The translations under genes and the position numbers were made by a program. A stretch of 64,000 nucleotides of DNA from Kitasatospora setae KM-6054. GTDB lineage: Bacteria > Actinomycetota > Actinomycetes > Streptomycetales > Streptomycetaceae. The notes under the pieces are model-generated. The model was not told where the DNA came from. It did not search any database and saw only the letters and a list, made by a program, of their open reading frames with translations. This document shows, one piece after another, positions 10,151 through 18,017 of the stretch; positions within the stretch are counted from its first letter, which is position 1, and each line of letters opens with the position of its first letter. The DNA is taken from positions 1,364,001 to 1,428,000 of the forward strand of contig NC_016109.1 of assembly GCF_000269985.1 (NCBI RefSeq). The letters run 5' to 3'.

Positions 10151-10519
10151 CTACGCTCCTCCCGTTCCCTCTCCTGCTCGTACTCCCCCGCCCGCTCCCG
10201 CGCCGCGGAGTTCCTCCAGCCGCTCCGCCAGGAAGCCCCAGGTGTCCCAGAACTCGTCCAGGTACCGCAGGCCCTCCGTGTTCAGGGCGTGCACCTTGCG
10301 CGGCGGGCCGGACTCGGACGGGACCTTCTCGGTGTCGACGAGCCCGCGCTTCTCCAACCGGGTGAGCAGCGCGTAGACGGTGCCCTCCGCGATGTCGGCG
10401 AAGCCCTGCTCCCGCAGGCGCGCGGTGATCTCGTAGCCGTAGGCGGGCCGGCCGGCCAGGTGCGCCAGCACGATGCCCTCCAGCGTGCCCTTGAGCATCT
10501 CGGTCAGCAGTTTGGCCAT
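10151..10519 (-). CDS. PadR family transcriptional regulator
   Basis: This 122-residue winged-helix repressor (MAKLLTEMLKGTLEGIVLA, GYEITARLREQGF, EGTVYALLTRLEKRGLV) is of the type that senses a toxic ligand and controls an exporter. I chose the ATG at 10519 because AGGAGG lies eight bases upstream; a longer reading would begin in the operator region. The order padR, DUF1048, drrA, drrB suggests self-regulation plus control of the exporter. Confidence 0.92.
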   Translation of the reverse strand: MAKLLTEMLKGTLEGIVLAHLAGRPAYGYEITARLREQGFADIAEGTVYALLTRLEKRGLVDTEKVPSESGPPRKVHALNTEGLRYLDEFWDTWGFLAERLEELRGAGAGGGVRAGEGTGGA

Positions 10520-10554
10520 GTCACACCTCCTCCCTGCACTAGTCAGCGGTATTG

Positions 10555-10589
10555 AGTACCAGTACACAGTAACGCCGACTACCGGTACT
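10555..10589. promoter_or_regulatory. Inverted repeat operator candidate for the PadR repressor
   Basis: AGTACCAGTA (10555-10564) and TACCGGTACT (10580-10589) form inverted arms with one mismatch, separated by 15 bp. They lie 36-70 bp upstream of the padR ATG, where an autoregulatory operator is expected. TACT/AGTA half-sites fit the PadR family. The assignment is by position and symmetry only. Confidence 0.5.
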
Positions 10590-10699
10590 TAGCAAGCGCG
10601 AATAGCGGTTCCGTCGGCCCGGCGAGGACGACCGCGGATGGCGCGGACCCCACCCGCCGGGTTCGACCAGCGGATGGGGCCGGGTGCCGCGCGGCGGGA

Positions 10700-11122
10700 T
10701 CAGCGCGGGGCGCCGGGGACGGCTTCGTACGCGCCCCGGCGGAGGAGTTCGGCGACCCGGGCGCCGAGCCCCGCCGCGTCCTCCCGCTGCTCGCCGTACA
10801 GCGTCGCGTCGGCGAGCCTGGTGCCCTCACGGTCGACGACCACGACGTAGACCCGCTCCCCCGGCACGACCGGCGGCCTGGGCGTGGGGTCGGCACACAG
10901 CAGGCGGTCCCCGAGCAGGTGGTCGAACAGGCCCCGCTTGATGGCGTACCGCAGGTCCGCCCATTCGTCCGGATTGACGACCAGTACCGTGCGGGGGTCC
11001 GTCGCCCGCGCGATCGCCACCCCGGCGTCCGAGGTCGCCAGCACGACCCCGTCGAGGTCGTCACCGACCGCCATCCAGTCCAGCCCCGGATAGCCCTGCG
11101 GGTAGTACTCCACCCGGTTCAT
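10700..11122 (-). CDS. Small protein with a DUF397-like core
   Basis: The 140 residues include DAGVAIARATDPRTVLVVNPDEWADLRYAIKRGLFD in the first half. In order and spacing it resembles the DUF397 signature (VAVRDSKDP, then L.F.P..W..F...V..GEFD) but lacks the usual W.KSSYS start. The C-terminal half (VYVVVVDREGTRLADATLYGEQ) is unfamiliar. The ATG overlaps the stop of the gene before it (ATGA). It is the last of three coupled small genes that diverge from an XRE/DUF397 pair. The DUF397 link is my inference from pattern. Confidence 0.65.
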   Translation of the reverse strand: MNRVEYYPQGYPGLDWMAVGDDLDGVVLATSDAGVAIARATDPRTVLVVNPDEWADLRYAIKRGLFDHLLGDRLLCADPTPRPPVVPGERVYVVVVDREGTRLADATLYGEQREDAAGLGARVAELLRRGAYEAVPGAPR

Positions 11123-11388
11123 CGCTCCCCTTCCTCCCCTGGCGGCGGGCCGACTTCGGTCCACAGCCGCTCCCACCGCGCCGTACTGCCGTGCCCGTAC
11201 CTGTCCCCCGCGCCGAGCACCCGCAGCACCTCCCGCGTCACGACCCGGTCCGGCTGCGCCGCCACCCGGACGGTGATCCGGAACCTGTCGCCGCCCCGGC
11301 GCTCGACCAGCGGCCGACGCCCCGTCAACTCGTACAGCGCCTCGCCGATCCACCGCACCCGCTCGGCGACGCCACCCCCGCGGCTCAC
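11119..11388 (-). CDS. Small basic protein, function unknown
   Basis: The 89-residue frame (VAERVRWIGEALYELTGRRP, then DRFRITVRVAAQPDRVVTREVLRVL) is rich in Arg and looks like a small alpha/beta protein. I recognise no family. The start is the GTG at 11388, which overlaps the previous gene's stop (GTGA) and has GGGAGG just upstream. Both ends overlap neighbours by 4 bp, strong evidence of translation in this frame. Confidence 0.6.
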   Translation of the reverse strand: MSRGGGVAERVRWIGEALYELTGRRPLVERRGGDRFRITVRVAAQPDRVVTREVLRVLGAGDRYGHGSTARWERLWTEVGPPPGEEGER

Positions 11389-11621
11389 CTCCCGACCGAT
11401 CCGGCGCGGCCCTCCGACCCGGCGGCGGGACCGAGCCCACCCGGCCGGACGGACACCTCCCTCCCCCCGCCGACCGGCCGGACCCACAGCAGCCCGCACC
11501 ACTCGCCCATGTAGCGCACGACCTTCCCCGACTTCCGCTCCAGCACCAGTTCGCCGACCGCCGGCGGCACTTCGGCGAGCGAGCACTCCTCGGGCCCGGC
11601 CCGACCATCCCACTTCGTCAC
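11385..11621 (-). CDS. Small conserved streptomycete protein, function unknown
   Basis: The 78 residues contain PPAVGELVLERKSGKVVRYMGEWCGLLWVRPVGGG, a pattern seen in many short actinobacterial proteins near XRE/DUF397 loci. A beta-rich fold with one exposed cysteine is likely. I chose GTG 11621 (GGAG six bases upstream) over an in-frame TTG at 11651. It is the first of three coupled genes and diverges from the XRE gene 106 bp away. Confidence 0.65.
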   Translation of the reverse strand: MTKWDGRAGPEECSLAEVPPAVGELVLERKSGKVVRYMGEWCGLLWVRPVGGGREVSVRPGGLGPAAGSEGRAGSVGR

Positions 11622-11727
11622 CTTCCGCTCCGATCCTTCGACAATGTGCAACCAGCATCGGCGCCCGCCGCTACGATCGGAAGCGTTTCAAATCTCCACT
11701 TCGGCCGGCTTTAAAGAGGGAAACGCC

Positions 11728-12558
11728 TTGGCCCGTCGCGTAGTTGACCCGACGTCATCCCCTCTCCACGCCTTCGCGGTACAACTCACCAGGTCACGGG
11801 AGGCCCAGGGCCTGACGCAGGTGGGACTGGGGCGGGAGGTCAGCTACTCCAACGTCTACATCTCGAACGTCGAGGGCGCGAAACAGGCTCCGAGCTTGAA
11901 GTTCGCAGAGCGGGTCGACACCGCGCTGCAGGCCGAGGGGACCCTCCTGCTGCTCTACTGGAGCTGGCGCACCGGCTCGTTGATCCCGGGCTTCCCGGAG
12001 TACCTGCGGCGGGAGCGGGAGGCGATCGGCGTCCGGCTCTTCGACAACGACATGGTCTCGGGCCTGCTGCAACACCCGGAGTACAGCGCGGCCTACGAAG
12101 CCGCGATCGTGCGACGAGGTGAGGTCACTCGCGAGCAAGCGGACGAACGGCTCGCCCTCCTGGCGCAGCGCCAACTCAAGCTGGACTCCGGAGCGACCCT
12201 GCACGTCGTCCTGGACGAAGCGGCACTCCGCCGGCCGATCGGCGGGAGAGCGGTGATGGCACGACAACTCCTGCACCTCGAAGCGCTGAGCGCGCGACCG
12301 AACCTGGTCCTTCAAGTCGCCCCGTACCGACTCGCCCAGGACCGATCGCTTTCGCACCCGGTGACGATCCTGACCCTGCCCAACCGGGCACTGGTCGGGT
12401 ACACGGAAACCTTGCAGCGCGGGTATATGGTGCAGGATGCCGATACTGTGTCCACGTGGGTGGGGCGATACGATCGACTGCAAGTCAACTCGCTCAGCCA
12501 GCTGGACAGTTCGGCCTTCATCCGGGAGGCACGAAAGGAACTCGAACGCGATGAATGA
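11728..12558 (+). CDS. XRE family regulator with DUF5753 domain
   Basis: An N-terminal HTH (QLTRSREAQGLTQVGLGREVSYSNVYISNVEGAKQAPS) is followed by the DUF5753 sensor-like domain (PEYLRREREAIGVRLFDNDMVSGLLQHPEYSAAY, LHVVLDEAALRRPIGG, LVLQVAPY). These regulators act with a small DUF397 partner in streptomycete development and antibiotic control (WhiJ/AbaA-type loci). The TTG at 11728 is preferred because GAGGG lies seven bases upstream. The 3' end overlaps the DUF397 gene by 8 bp. Confidence 0.9.
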   Translation: MARRVVDPTSSPLHAFAVQLTRSREAQGLTQVGLGREVSYSNVYISNVEGAKQAPSLKFAERVDTALQAEGTLLLLYWSWRTGSLIPGFPEYLRREREAIGVRLFDNDMVSGLLQHPEYSAAYEAAIVRRGEVTREQADERLALLAQRQLKLDSGATLHVVLDEAALRRPIGGRAVMARQLLHLEALSARPNLVLQVAPYRLAQDRSLSHPVTILTLPNRALVGYTETLQRGYMVQDADTVSTWVGRYDRLQVNSLSQLDSSAFIREARKELERDE

Positions 12559-12757
12559 CACCCTTGGCCCGGCAGGCTCCGCCTGGCGCAAGTCCTCGTA
12601 CTCAAACGGTGGCGGCGGGTGCATCGAAGTGGACGACGCGCACCCGGGTCACGTCCGAGACTCCAAGGACCCCGCCGGGCCCGTGCTGAAGTTCGCTCCC
12701 ACCGCGTGGACGGCCTTCGTCACCGCCACCGTCGCCGGGGAGTTCGGCACGTCCTGA
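12551..12757 (+). CDS. DUF397 domain protein (WhiJ/BldB-locus type partner)
   Basis: This 68-residue protein has the whole DUF397 signature: AWRKSSYSNGGGGCIEV, HVRDSKDP, VLKFAPTAWTAFVTATVAGEF. In this family the small protein is thought to bind and modulate its cognate XRE regulator, sometimes discussed as an antitoxin-like pairing. The ATG overlaps the XRE stop (ATGAATGA), so synthesis is coupled. Confidence 0.93.
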   Translation: MNDTLGPAGSAWRKSSYSNGGGGCIEVDDAHPGHVRDSKDPAGPVLKFAPTAWTAFVTATVAGEFGTS

Positions 12758-12789
12758 CCTCGCGGAACGCCGGACGGCCCCGGGCCGCG

Positions 12790-13404
12790 TCAGGCGCCGA
12801 TCGGGCGCAGCACCGCGTAGTACGCGAACGGCGGGCCGTACAGTCGGGCGACCCGGAGTCCGGCTTCCTCGGCCAGGGCGATCAGGGTGGACGGGCGGAT
12901 CTGGTGCCGATCGAAGAACTCGCCGACCACCAGCCGTCCGAACGGCTTGAGCACTCGGCGCAGTTCGGCCAGCGTGCGTGTCGGGTCCGGGATCTCGCCG
13001 AGGGCCGTCACCAGGTAGGCGGCGTCGAACGAGTCGTCCGCGTACGGGAGTTCGTGCGCGTCGGTGCAGCTCGGCACGATGTTGTCGATGCCCCGCTCCT
13101 TGGCGCGGCGGCCGACGTGGTCGAGCATCTCCGGCTGGACGTCCACGATGTCCAGCCGGCCGTCGGGGCCCAACTGGGGTGCGACGTGCAGCGATTGGAG
13201 GCCGGTGCCGGGGCCTATCTCCAGGATCCGCTCGCCCTCCCGGGCCCGCAGCACGCGGTCCAGGCGCCGTAGCGTCAGGAACGGCAGCGGCAGGTCGAGC
13301 AGCCAGCGCTGGGAGTACGGGTAGGGTGCGGAGTCGGTGAACCACCAGGTGGCGACGGCGGCGGCGGCGCCCGCGCCGATCAGTGCCCGCGCATGCCTCA
13401 TCAT
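12790..13404 (-). CDS. Class I SAM-dependent methyltransferase
   Basis: The 204 residues start at ATG 13404 after GGGGGGAA. A short N-terminal hydrophobic stretch (ALIGAGAAAAVATWWF) could tether it to the membrane. The SAM-binding motif I is ILEIGPGTGLQSLHVA, then LDIVDVQPEMLDHVG and FDAAYLVTALGEIPDPTRTLAELRRVLKPFGRLVVGE, as in UbiE/Methyltransf_11 proteins. The substrate cannot be told. It converges on the DUF397 gene. Confidence 0.88.
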   Translation of the reverse strand: MMRHARALIGAGAAAAVATWWFTDSAPYPYSQRWLLDLPLPFLTLRRLDRVLRAREGERILEIGPGTGLQSLHVAPQLGPDGRLDIVDVQPEMLDHVGRRAKERGIDNIVPSCTDAHELPYADDSFDAAYLVTALGEIPDPTRTLAELRRVLKPFGRLVVGEFFDRHQIRPSTLIALAEEAGLRVARLYGPPFAYYAVLRPIGA

Positions 13405-13687
13405 TTCCCCCCACCGTCCATCCGGGCCGTCGAGGCGTCTTTGATGGACCATCGTCACGTGGTGCGCTCGCGCGGACCGCGCCCGCTCCTCGGGCGCCCC
13501 CTCAGCATGGCGTTCGCGCAGGCCAGGGGCAGTAGTGCCCGCATCCGACTTGATGGTGGTGCCAGGTACACCCCCACGCCCGGCGCCGCCGCGGATCGGC
13601 GAATCCCGTACCTCCCCACCCCTGGAGATCATGTCGGCGTCCTGTCAAACTACGTGCCCCACACCCTGGCCGGAGAGGAACAGCACC

Positions 13688-14875
13688 ATGTCGACACGCA
13701 CAGCAAGCGCCCCACGCACCCCACGCGGACCGGTCGCCGGCCGTCGGCTCCGGGCCCTGCTCACTCTGCTGGTCCTGACCGCCACCGCACTGCTGGCCGG
13801 CCCCGCGCCCACCGCCGCGGCGGCCGGCGGCGAGGCGGACGCGTTCTACATCGGGGCCGACGGCGGCCTGTGGAACTACCGCTACTCGGACCAGGCCGGC
13901 GCGTGGAGCACGGCCGCGCGCCTCGGTCCGGCGGCACTCGCCCCGCCCGGGGCCAGGATCGCGGCGGTGCGTCTGCCGGGCCACCGGCCGGCCGTCTACT
14001 TCACCGCGACGGACGGCTCGCTGTACGAGTACTGCGCGGACTACCCGGCCTCCGCGCCGTTCGCGATCAGCGGCCCGACCAGCGCCCAGCCCGGCGGCCG
14101 GATCGCCGCCGGCTGGTCGGGCACCCAGCTGACCCTGGTCACCACCGCCTGGACGGGCGCGGCAGCGGCTCCGACGAAGGCGGCTTCCCTGTTCAGCGAC
14201 GCCTGCCTCCCGCTGACCGTCGACTGGCGCGAACTCCCGGCCCCCGCCGCCTACCCGCCCTCCTCGTCAGCCGCCGTCCTCCCGATCGCCGGCCGCGCCG
14301 GGATCCTGACCGTCGGCGACTCCGGCGCGGTGACGGTCGGCTGGACGTCCCAAGCCACCAGCGGACTGACCACGTACACGATCGCCCCGGCCGGCAGCGC
14401 CCGCCCGGGCGCCGGCATCGCGGCGGCCCCGGGCACCTCCGCCGGCAGCTTCTCGGTCTTCTTCGCCGGCCGCGACGGACGCCTCAACCAGGCGACGGTC
14501 AGCGCCGGCGGAGGCCGCGTCGGCGCCCTCCAGGCCAACACCACCGCCCCCGCCGGCACCGTACCGGACGGCGCGATCGTCTCGGCCGCGAAGAACGGCG
14601 CCGGCACCGCCGTGGGCTACGTCGCCGTCGACGGCACCATCACGCTCGCCCACCTCTCCACCGCCGGCCTGTGGCAGGGCACCGAGGCGATCAGCGCCAC
14701 CGGCTTCTCCACCCCGGGCGGCTCCGTCGCGGTCTCCGACGTCGACGGCTACCCGGCCTGCGGCACCAACGGCCCCGTCCCCGTCCACTTCGGCCCGGTC
14801 CGCGGCCCCTCCCCCGACCCCTGGACCACGGCCGGCCCGAACGTCACCACCGGCGCCGGCATGATCTTCGCGTAG
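13688..14875 (+). CDS. Secreted beta-propeller-like protein (lectin-like repeats)
   Basis: The 395 residues begin at ATG 13688 behind GAGAGGAAC. A signal peptide with RR and a long hydrophobic core (ALLTLLVLTATALLAGPAPTAAAA) precedes repeats of about 45-50 residues such as EADAFYIGADGGLWNYRYSD, PAVYFTATDGSLYEYC, FSVFFAGRDGRLNQAT and VGYVAVDGTITLAHL. The pattern (hydrophobic, DG, L/I) fits a tachylectin or PLL-like propeller. Sugar binding is inferred. No enzyme motif is seen. Confidence 0.75.
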   Translation: MSTRTASAPRTPRGPVAGRRLRALLTLLVLTATALLAGPAPTAAAAGGEADAFYIGADGGLWNYRYSDQAGAWSTAARLGPAALAPPGARIAAVRLPGHRPAVYFTATDGSLYEYCADYPASAPFAISGPTSAQPGGRIAAGWSGTQLTLVTTAWTGAAAAPTKAASLFSDACLPLTVDWRELPAPAAYPPSSSAAVLPIAGRAGILTVGDSGAVTVGWTSQATSGLTTYTIAPAGSARPGAGIAAAPGTSAGSFSVFFAGRDGRLNQATVSAGGGRVGALQANTTAPAGTVPDGAIVSAAKNGAGTAVGYVAVDGTITLAHLSTAGLWQGTEAISATGFSTPGGSVAVSDVDGYPACGTNGPVPVHFGPVRGPSPDPWTTAGPNVTTGAGMIFA

Positions 14876-14908
14876 AACCCCCGCGAGACCACCGGACGGG
14901 CACCCGCC

Positions 14909-14942
14909 GCGACGAGGACAGCGCCCGCCCCGTCCTCGTCGC
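14909..14942. terminator. Hairpin between convergent genes
   Basis: GCGACGAGGAC (14909-14919) pairs with GTCCTCGTCGC (14932-14942) around a 12-nt loop. It lies 34 bp after the propeller-protein stop and can serve both that gene and the convergent RES gene. Confidence 0.6.
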
Positions 14943-15051
14943 AGCCCGGCCCGGCTCCCGCAGCGCGCCCCGGAAGCCGACGGGCCCGCGCCGGGGGCCG
15001 GGCGGGCGCTCCCGGAAGCTCCCGGCAGCTCCCGGCAGCCGAGGCCGTCGT

Positions 15052-15723
15052 TCAGGGGTCGCGGCGCGGCCGCTCGATGCGGACGCGGCAGGGCTCCAGC
15101 AGGTGGTTGAGCAGGTCGGCGCCGGCCCGGGTGTCGAGTGCGACGGGTTCCGGGTCGGCCGGCTTGAGGAGGGCCGCCGAGCCGGGGCGTTCGTAGAGCA
15201 CGCAGGCGGCGGCGGTGGTGTCCCGCTTGGAGGTCCAGATCAGGCCCTGTGCCCAGGGGGCCTGGCCGCGGATCCAGGCCGCCCAGCGCCGGGTGTGGCC
15301 GTACTCGGCGGCCGAGGCGTGCACCAGCCACTCGTCCTGGTGGACGGCCGCCAACTGCTCGGGCGTGCGCAGGCCGACCAGCGGGATGTCGCAGGTGGTC
15401 TCCAGCCGGGACAGCACCTTGCCGGCCACCGCCCTGCGGACGATCCGCCGCCAGCCCGACTCGTCGAACTCGATGCCCCGCACCAGGGTCTCCAGCAGCG
15501 CGGTGCGCTCGTTGAACCCGACGTACAGGTAAGGCAGTTCGGCACCGTCGCCGGTGAAGGAGCAGAACCGGCCGCCGCCCCAGTGCATGTCCGCGGGGTT
15601 GGGGTTGAAGGCGGCGGGCGGGCGGCCGGCCGAGTGCATCCGCCACAACGGCGTTCCGGCGGGCAGCAGTTCGCGGTGCGGCGTGGCACGCACCGCCGGG
15701 CCGGGGACCATCACGTCGGGCAT
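15052..15723 (-). CDS. RES domain protein, probable NAD-consuming toxin
   Basis: The 223 residues match the RES family: LWRMHSAGRPPAAFNPNP, GGRFCSFTGDG, LPYLYVGFNERTALLETL, the stretch that carries the conserved Arg, Glu and Ser. Characterised RES toxins (MbcT, ParT) break down NAD+ or modify targets with it. The ATG at 15723 lies 4 bp after the stop of the upstream partner gene, the order expected for antitoxin-toxin operons. NAD degradation is a family inference. Confidence 0.82.
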   Translation of the reverse strand: MPDVMVPGPAVRATPHRELLPAGTPLWRMHSAGRPPAAFNPNPADMHWGGGRFCSFTGDGAELPYLYVGFNERTALLETLVRGIEFDESGWRRIVRRAVAGKVLSRLETTCDIPLVGLRTPEQLAAVHQDEWLVHASAAEYGHTRRWAAWIRGQAPWAQGLIWTSKRDTTAAACVLYERPGSAALLKPADPEPVALDTRAGADLLNHLLEPCRVRIERPRRDP

Positions 15724-15727
15724 CCGG

Positions 15728-16453
15728 TCACCAGTCCGCGAGTTCGGCACGGGCGGCGCGCAGCAGCTCGGACTCCCGCCCGGTGCCGAGCAGTTCGGCC
15801 GGGACGCCGGCCAGCCAGGCGTTCCGGCCCAGCCACCAGTCGGCGACGCCCCACGGGTCGTCGTCGGCGTCCAGCAGGCGGTTGACGTCCAGCACGGTCG
15901 CCAGCGGCTCGCCGGTGGCCCGGTCGAACTGGAACGACGGGAGGAGGAGGCGGCCCTGGTGGTCGATCAGCCGGATCAGGTCGGGCCCGAAGGGATCGGC
16001 GCCCGCGATACGGCACTCGATCTCGGTCCAACTCGCCCGCAGCAAGCGGTCGTCGAAGCCCTGTGGCGGGGCGAGGCCCGCGGCGGACGGAGCGTAGAAC
16101 AGCTGCTCCCCGTGCTGCACGGCGAAGACCTTGCCCTGGTCGGAGGGCGGAAGCACCGGGGCCAGATCGGCGAGCGATCCGCCCAGGGCGGCCAGCGCCG
16201 CGCGCAGCGCCTCCGGGCTGTCCTCGCCGCCGTCCGCGTAGCGGGCCGAGTCGGTGGCGTCGGCGGGGTCCCAGAGCGGGTGTCCGGCGGGCAGGGCGCG
16301 CTTCAGCAGGCGTTGGACGGTGCGGGCGGTGCGCACCGGGTCGTCGCCCGGGCCGGCCAGCAGCGCGGCGAGCTTGCGGCGGGCGTCGTCGTCCAGCAGG
16401 ACCCAGACCGCGTACCAGTCCTCGCGCAGGGCGCGGAGCATCCGGACCAGCAT
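15728..16453 (-). CDS. Probable RES-toxin partner (MbcA/ParS-like C-terminus)
   Basis: The 241-residue protein starts at ATG 16453 (GGGAGGCGGGGAG upstream). The last 65 residues (LLPSFQFDRATGEPLATVLD, then WGVADWWLGRNAWLAGVPAELL) follow the toxin-binding pattern of MbcA/ParS/Xre antitoxins, in which WL...WL.G..P..LL contacts the RES domain. Ordinary antitoxins are 110-160 residues with an HTH; here no HTH is obvious and the first 150 residues are an unfamiliar helical domain. It precedes the RES gene by 4 bp. Confidence 0.7.
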   Translation of the reverse strand: MLVRMLRALREDWYAVWVLLDDDARRKLAALLAGPGDDPVRTARTVQRLLKRALPAGHPLWDPADATDSARYADGGEDSPEALRAALAALGGSLADLAPVLPPSDQGKVFAVQHGEQLFYAPSAAGLAPPQGFDDRLLRASWTEIECRIAGADPFGPDLIRLIDHQGRLLLPSFQFDRATGEPLATVLDVNRLLDADDDPWGVADWWLGRNAWLAGVPAELLGTGRESELLRAARAELADW

Positions 16454-16622
16454 CTCCCCGCCTCCCGTTCCCCGCTCGGACCGTCCCGCGACAATGTAGC
16501 GCCCGGGCCGCTCCGGTGTAGCGTTCTCCCTGACATAGGGGGACGCGAACCAGCCGCCTGCGCACCGGGGGTGACAGGAGGTCATTCCGCTCCGCCGGTG
16601 CCAGGGTTCCGGGAGGGGGACG

Positions 16623-18017
16623 GTGAGCAGTTCCGCGGCGTACGGGTGGACGTACCAGGACCGGGAGGCCGAGCGGCAGCGGTTGTTGCGCGTGCGGTTG
16701 GCCGAGCAGGCGCAGCGCGCGGAGAACCTGCGGCGGGCGCGGCTGCGGGCCCAGCTGGACGAACTGTCCGAACGGGCCTCCGAGTTGCGCGGCGAGGCCG
16801 GTCATCTGCGACGCACCCACCGGGTCGTGCGGGTGGAGGTCGGCACGGTCGCGGTGGCGGACGGCGCGAGCTCCGCCGAGCTGGCCGAGGCGGTGCGCCT
16901 GGCCGAGCGGCAGAACGCCCGCGCGGAGGGCGAGTTGGCGCGGGCCGTCGACCGGGCGTGGACGGCGCTGGTGGCCGAGGCCGCCACCGCGCCCGCCCGT
17001 CCGGCCGCGCCGCGCCGTCGCGGTGAGACGCCCGCCGAGCGGGCCGTCGCGGCCCGGGCGGCCGCCGAGGAGCACCTGGCGGACGTCCGGGAGCGGGCGG
17101 TGGCCGGGGCGGAGGCACTGCTGGCCCGCGAGGTGGTCCGCTGCGACCCCGCCGACCTGCCCGAACTCGCCCTGCTGCGAAGCGCGTTGGACACCGCGCC
17201 GAGCGCCCAGTCGGTGCGCGCCGCGCAGACCGACCTGGCGGACGGCGTGCAGCGGTCGGTGGAGCGCCGCCGGCTCGCCGACCAGCGGGACGAACTGCGT
17301 TCCGGGCTGATCCAGTTGGCGCAGGACGCGGAACCCGCCGAGCGGGACCGGCTGACCGCCGAGCTCGCCGCGGCCGCCGCCCCGGAGACGCTGCGCCCCC
17401 GGGTCGCCCGGGCGGTCGCCGCGGCCGACGCCGCCCGGAACCGGGCCCGGGTCGCCGAGGCGCTGGCGGCGGCGCTGCGCGAGCGGGACTACCTGGTCGG
17501 CGAGGACTTCGCGGACCTGCTCGCCGAGGACGGCGCGGCCGTGGTGCCGTTCGACGCGCCCGGCGGCGGCGGTCCGGCCGAGGGCTACGGCCTGCGGGTG
17601 GTGCTCTCCCGGGAGACCTCCGCGGTGAGCACCGCCGTGGTGCGCGGGCCGCACGCGGACGCCGGCACGAACGCGGACGCGGGCACGGACGCGGGCGCGG
17701 ACGGGCGGCGCGACGAGGAGGTCCAACGCTGGTTCTGCGACGCCCAGTTGCCGGCCATCGAGTCGAGCGCCCGGGCGCACGGCGTGGACCTGGAGCGCCG
17801 GCACGCGATGCTGCCCGGCCTGATGGCCGCCCCCCTGCTGCCCGAGTCGGCCTGGCCGCGCACCGCGCCCGTTTCTGCCGACCAGTCGTCGGAGCAGTCG
17901 TCCGAGCAGCCGGCGGAGCAGCGGCCCAAGCCCGCCAAGCGCCGGAGCGGGAACGGCTCCGGGACCGGCTCCGGGACCGTGACCCCCTACCAGCAGGAGC
18001 GCTACCGTGAGCGCTGA
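16623..18017 (+). CDS. Long coiled-coil protein, first gene of the AAA+/CHAT operon
   Basis: The 464 residues are almost all helical, Ala/Arg/Glu-rich heptads (ERQRLLRVRLAEQAQRAENLRRARLRAQLDEL, then ERQNARAEGELARAVDRAW and ADQRDELRSGLIQL). A more ordered segment lies near 290-400 (DYLVGEDFADLLAEDG, GYGLRVVLSRE, EEVQRWFCDAQLPAIE). No signal peptide or membrane span is visible. It overlaps the ClpB-like gene by 11 bp, so it may be an adaptor or scaffold for that ATPase. Family not recognised. Confidence 0.8.
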   Translation: MSSSAAYGWTYQDREAERQRLLRVRLAEQAQRAENLRRARLRAQLDELSERASELRGEAGHLRRTHRVVRVEVGTVAVADGASSAELAEAVRLAERQNARAEGELARAVDRAWTALVAEAATAPARPAAPRRRGETPAERAVAARAAAEEHLADVRERAVAGAEALLAREVVRCDPADLPELALLRSALDTAPSAQSVRAAQTDLADGVQRSVERRRLADQRDELRSGLIQLAQDAEPAERDRLTAELAAAAAPETLRPRVARAVAAADAARNRARVAEALAAALRERDYLVGEDFADLLAEDGAAVVPFDAPGGGGPAEGYGLRVVLSRETSAVSTAVVRGPHADAGTNADAGTDAGADGRRDEEVQRWFCDAQLPAIESSARAHGVDLERRHAMLPGLMAAPLLPESAWPRTAPVSADQSSEQSSEQPAEQRPKPAKRRSGNGSGTGSGTVTPYQQERYRER

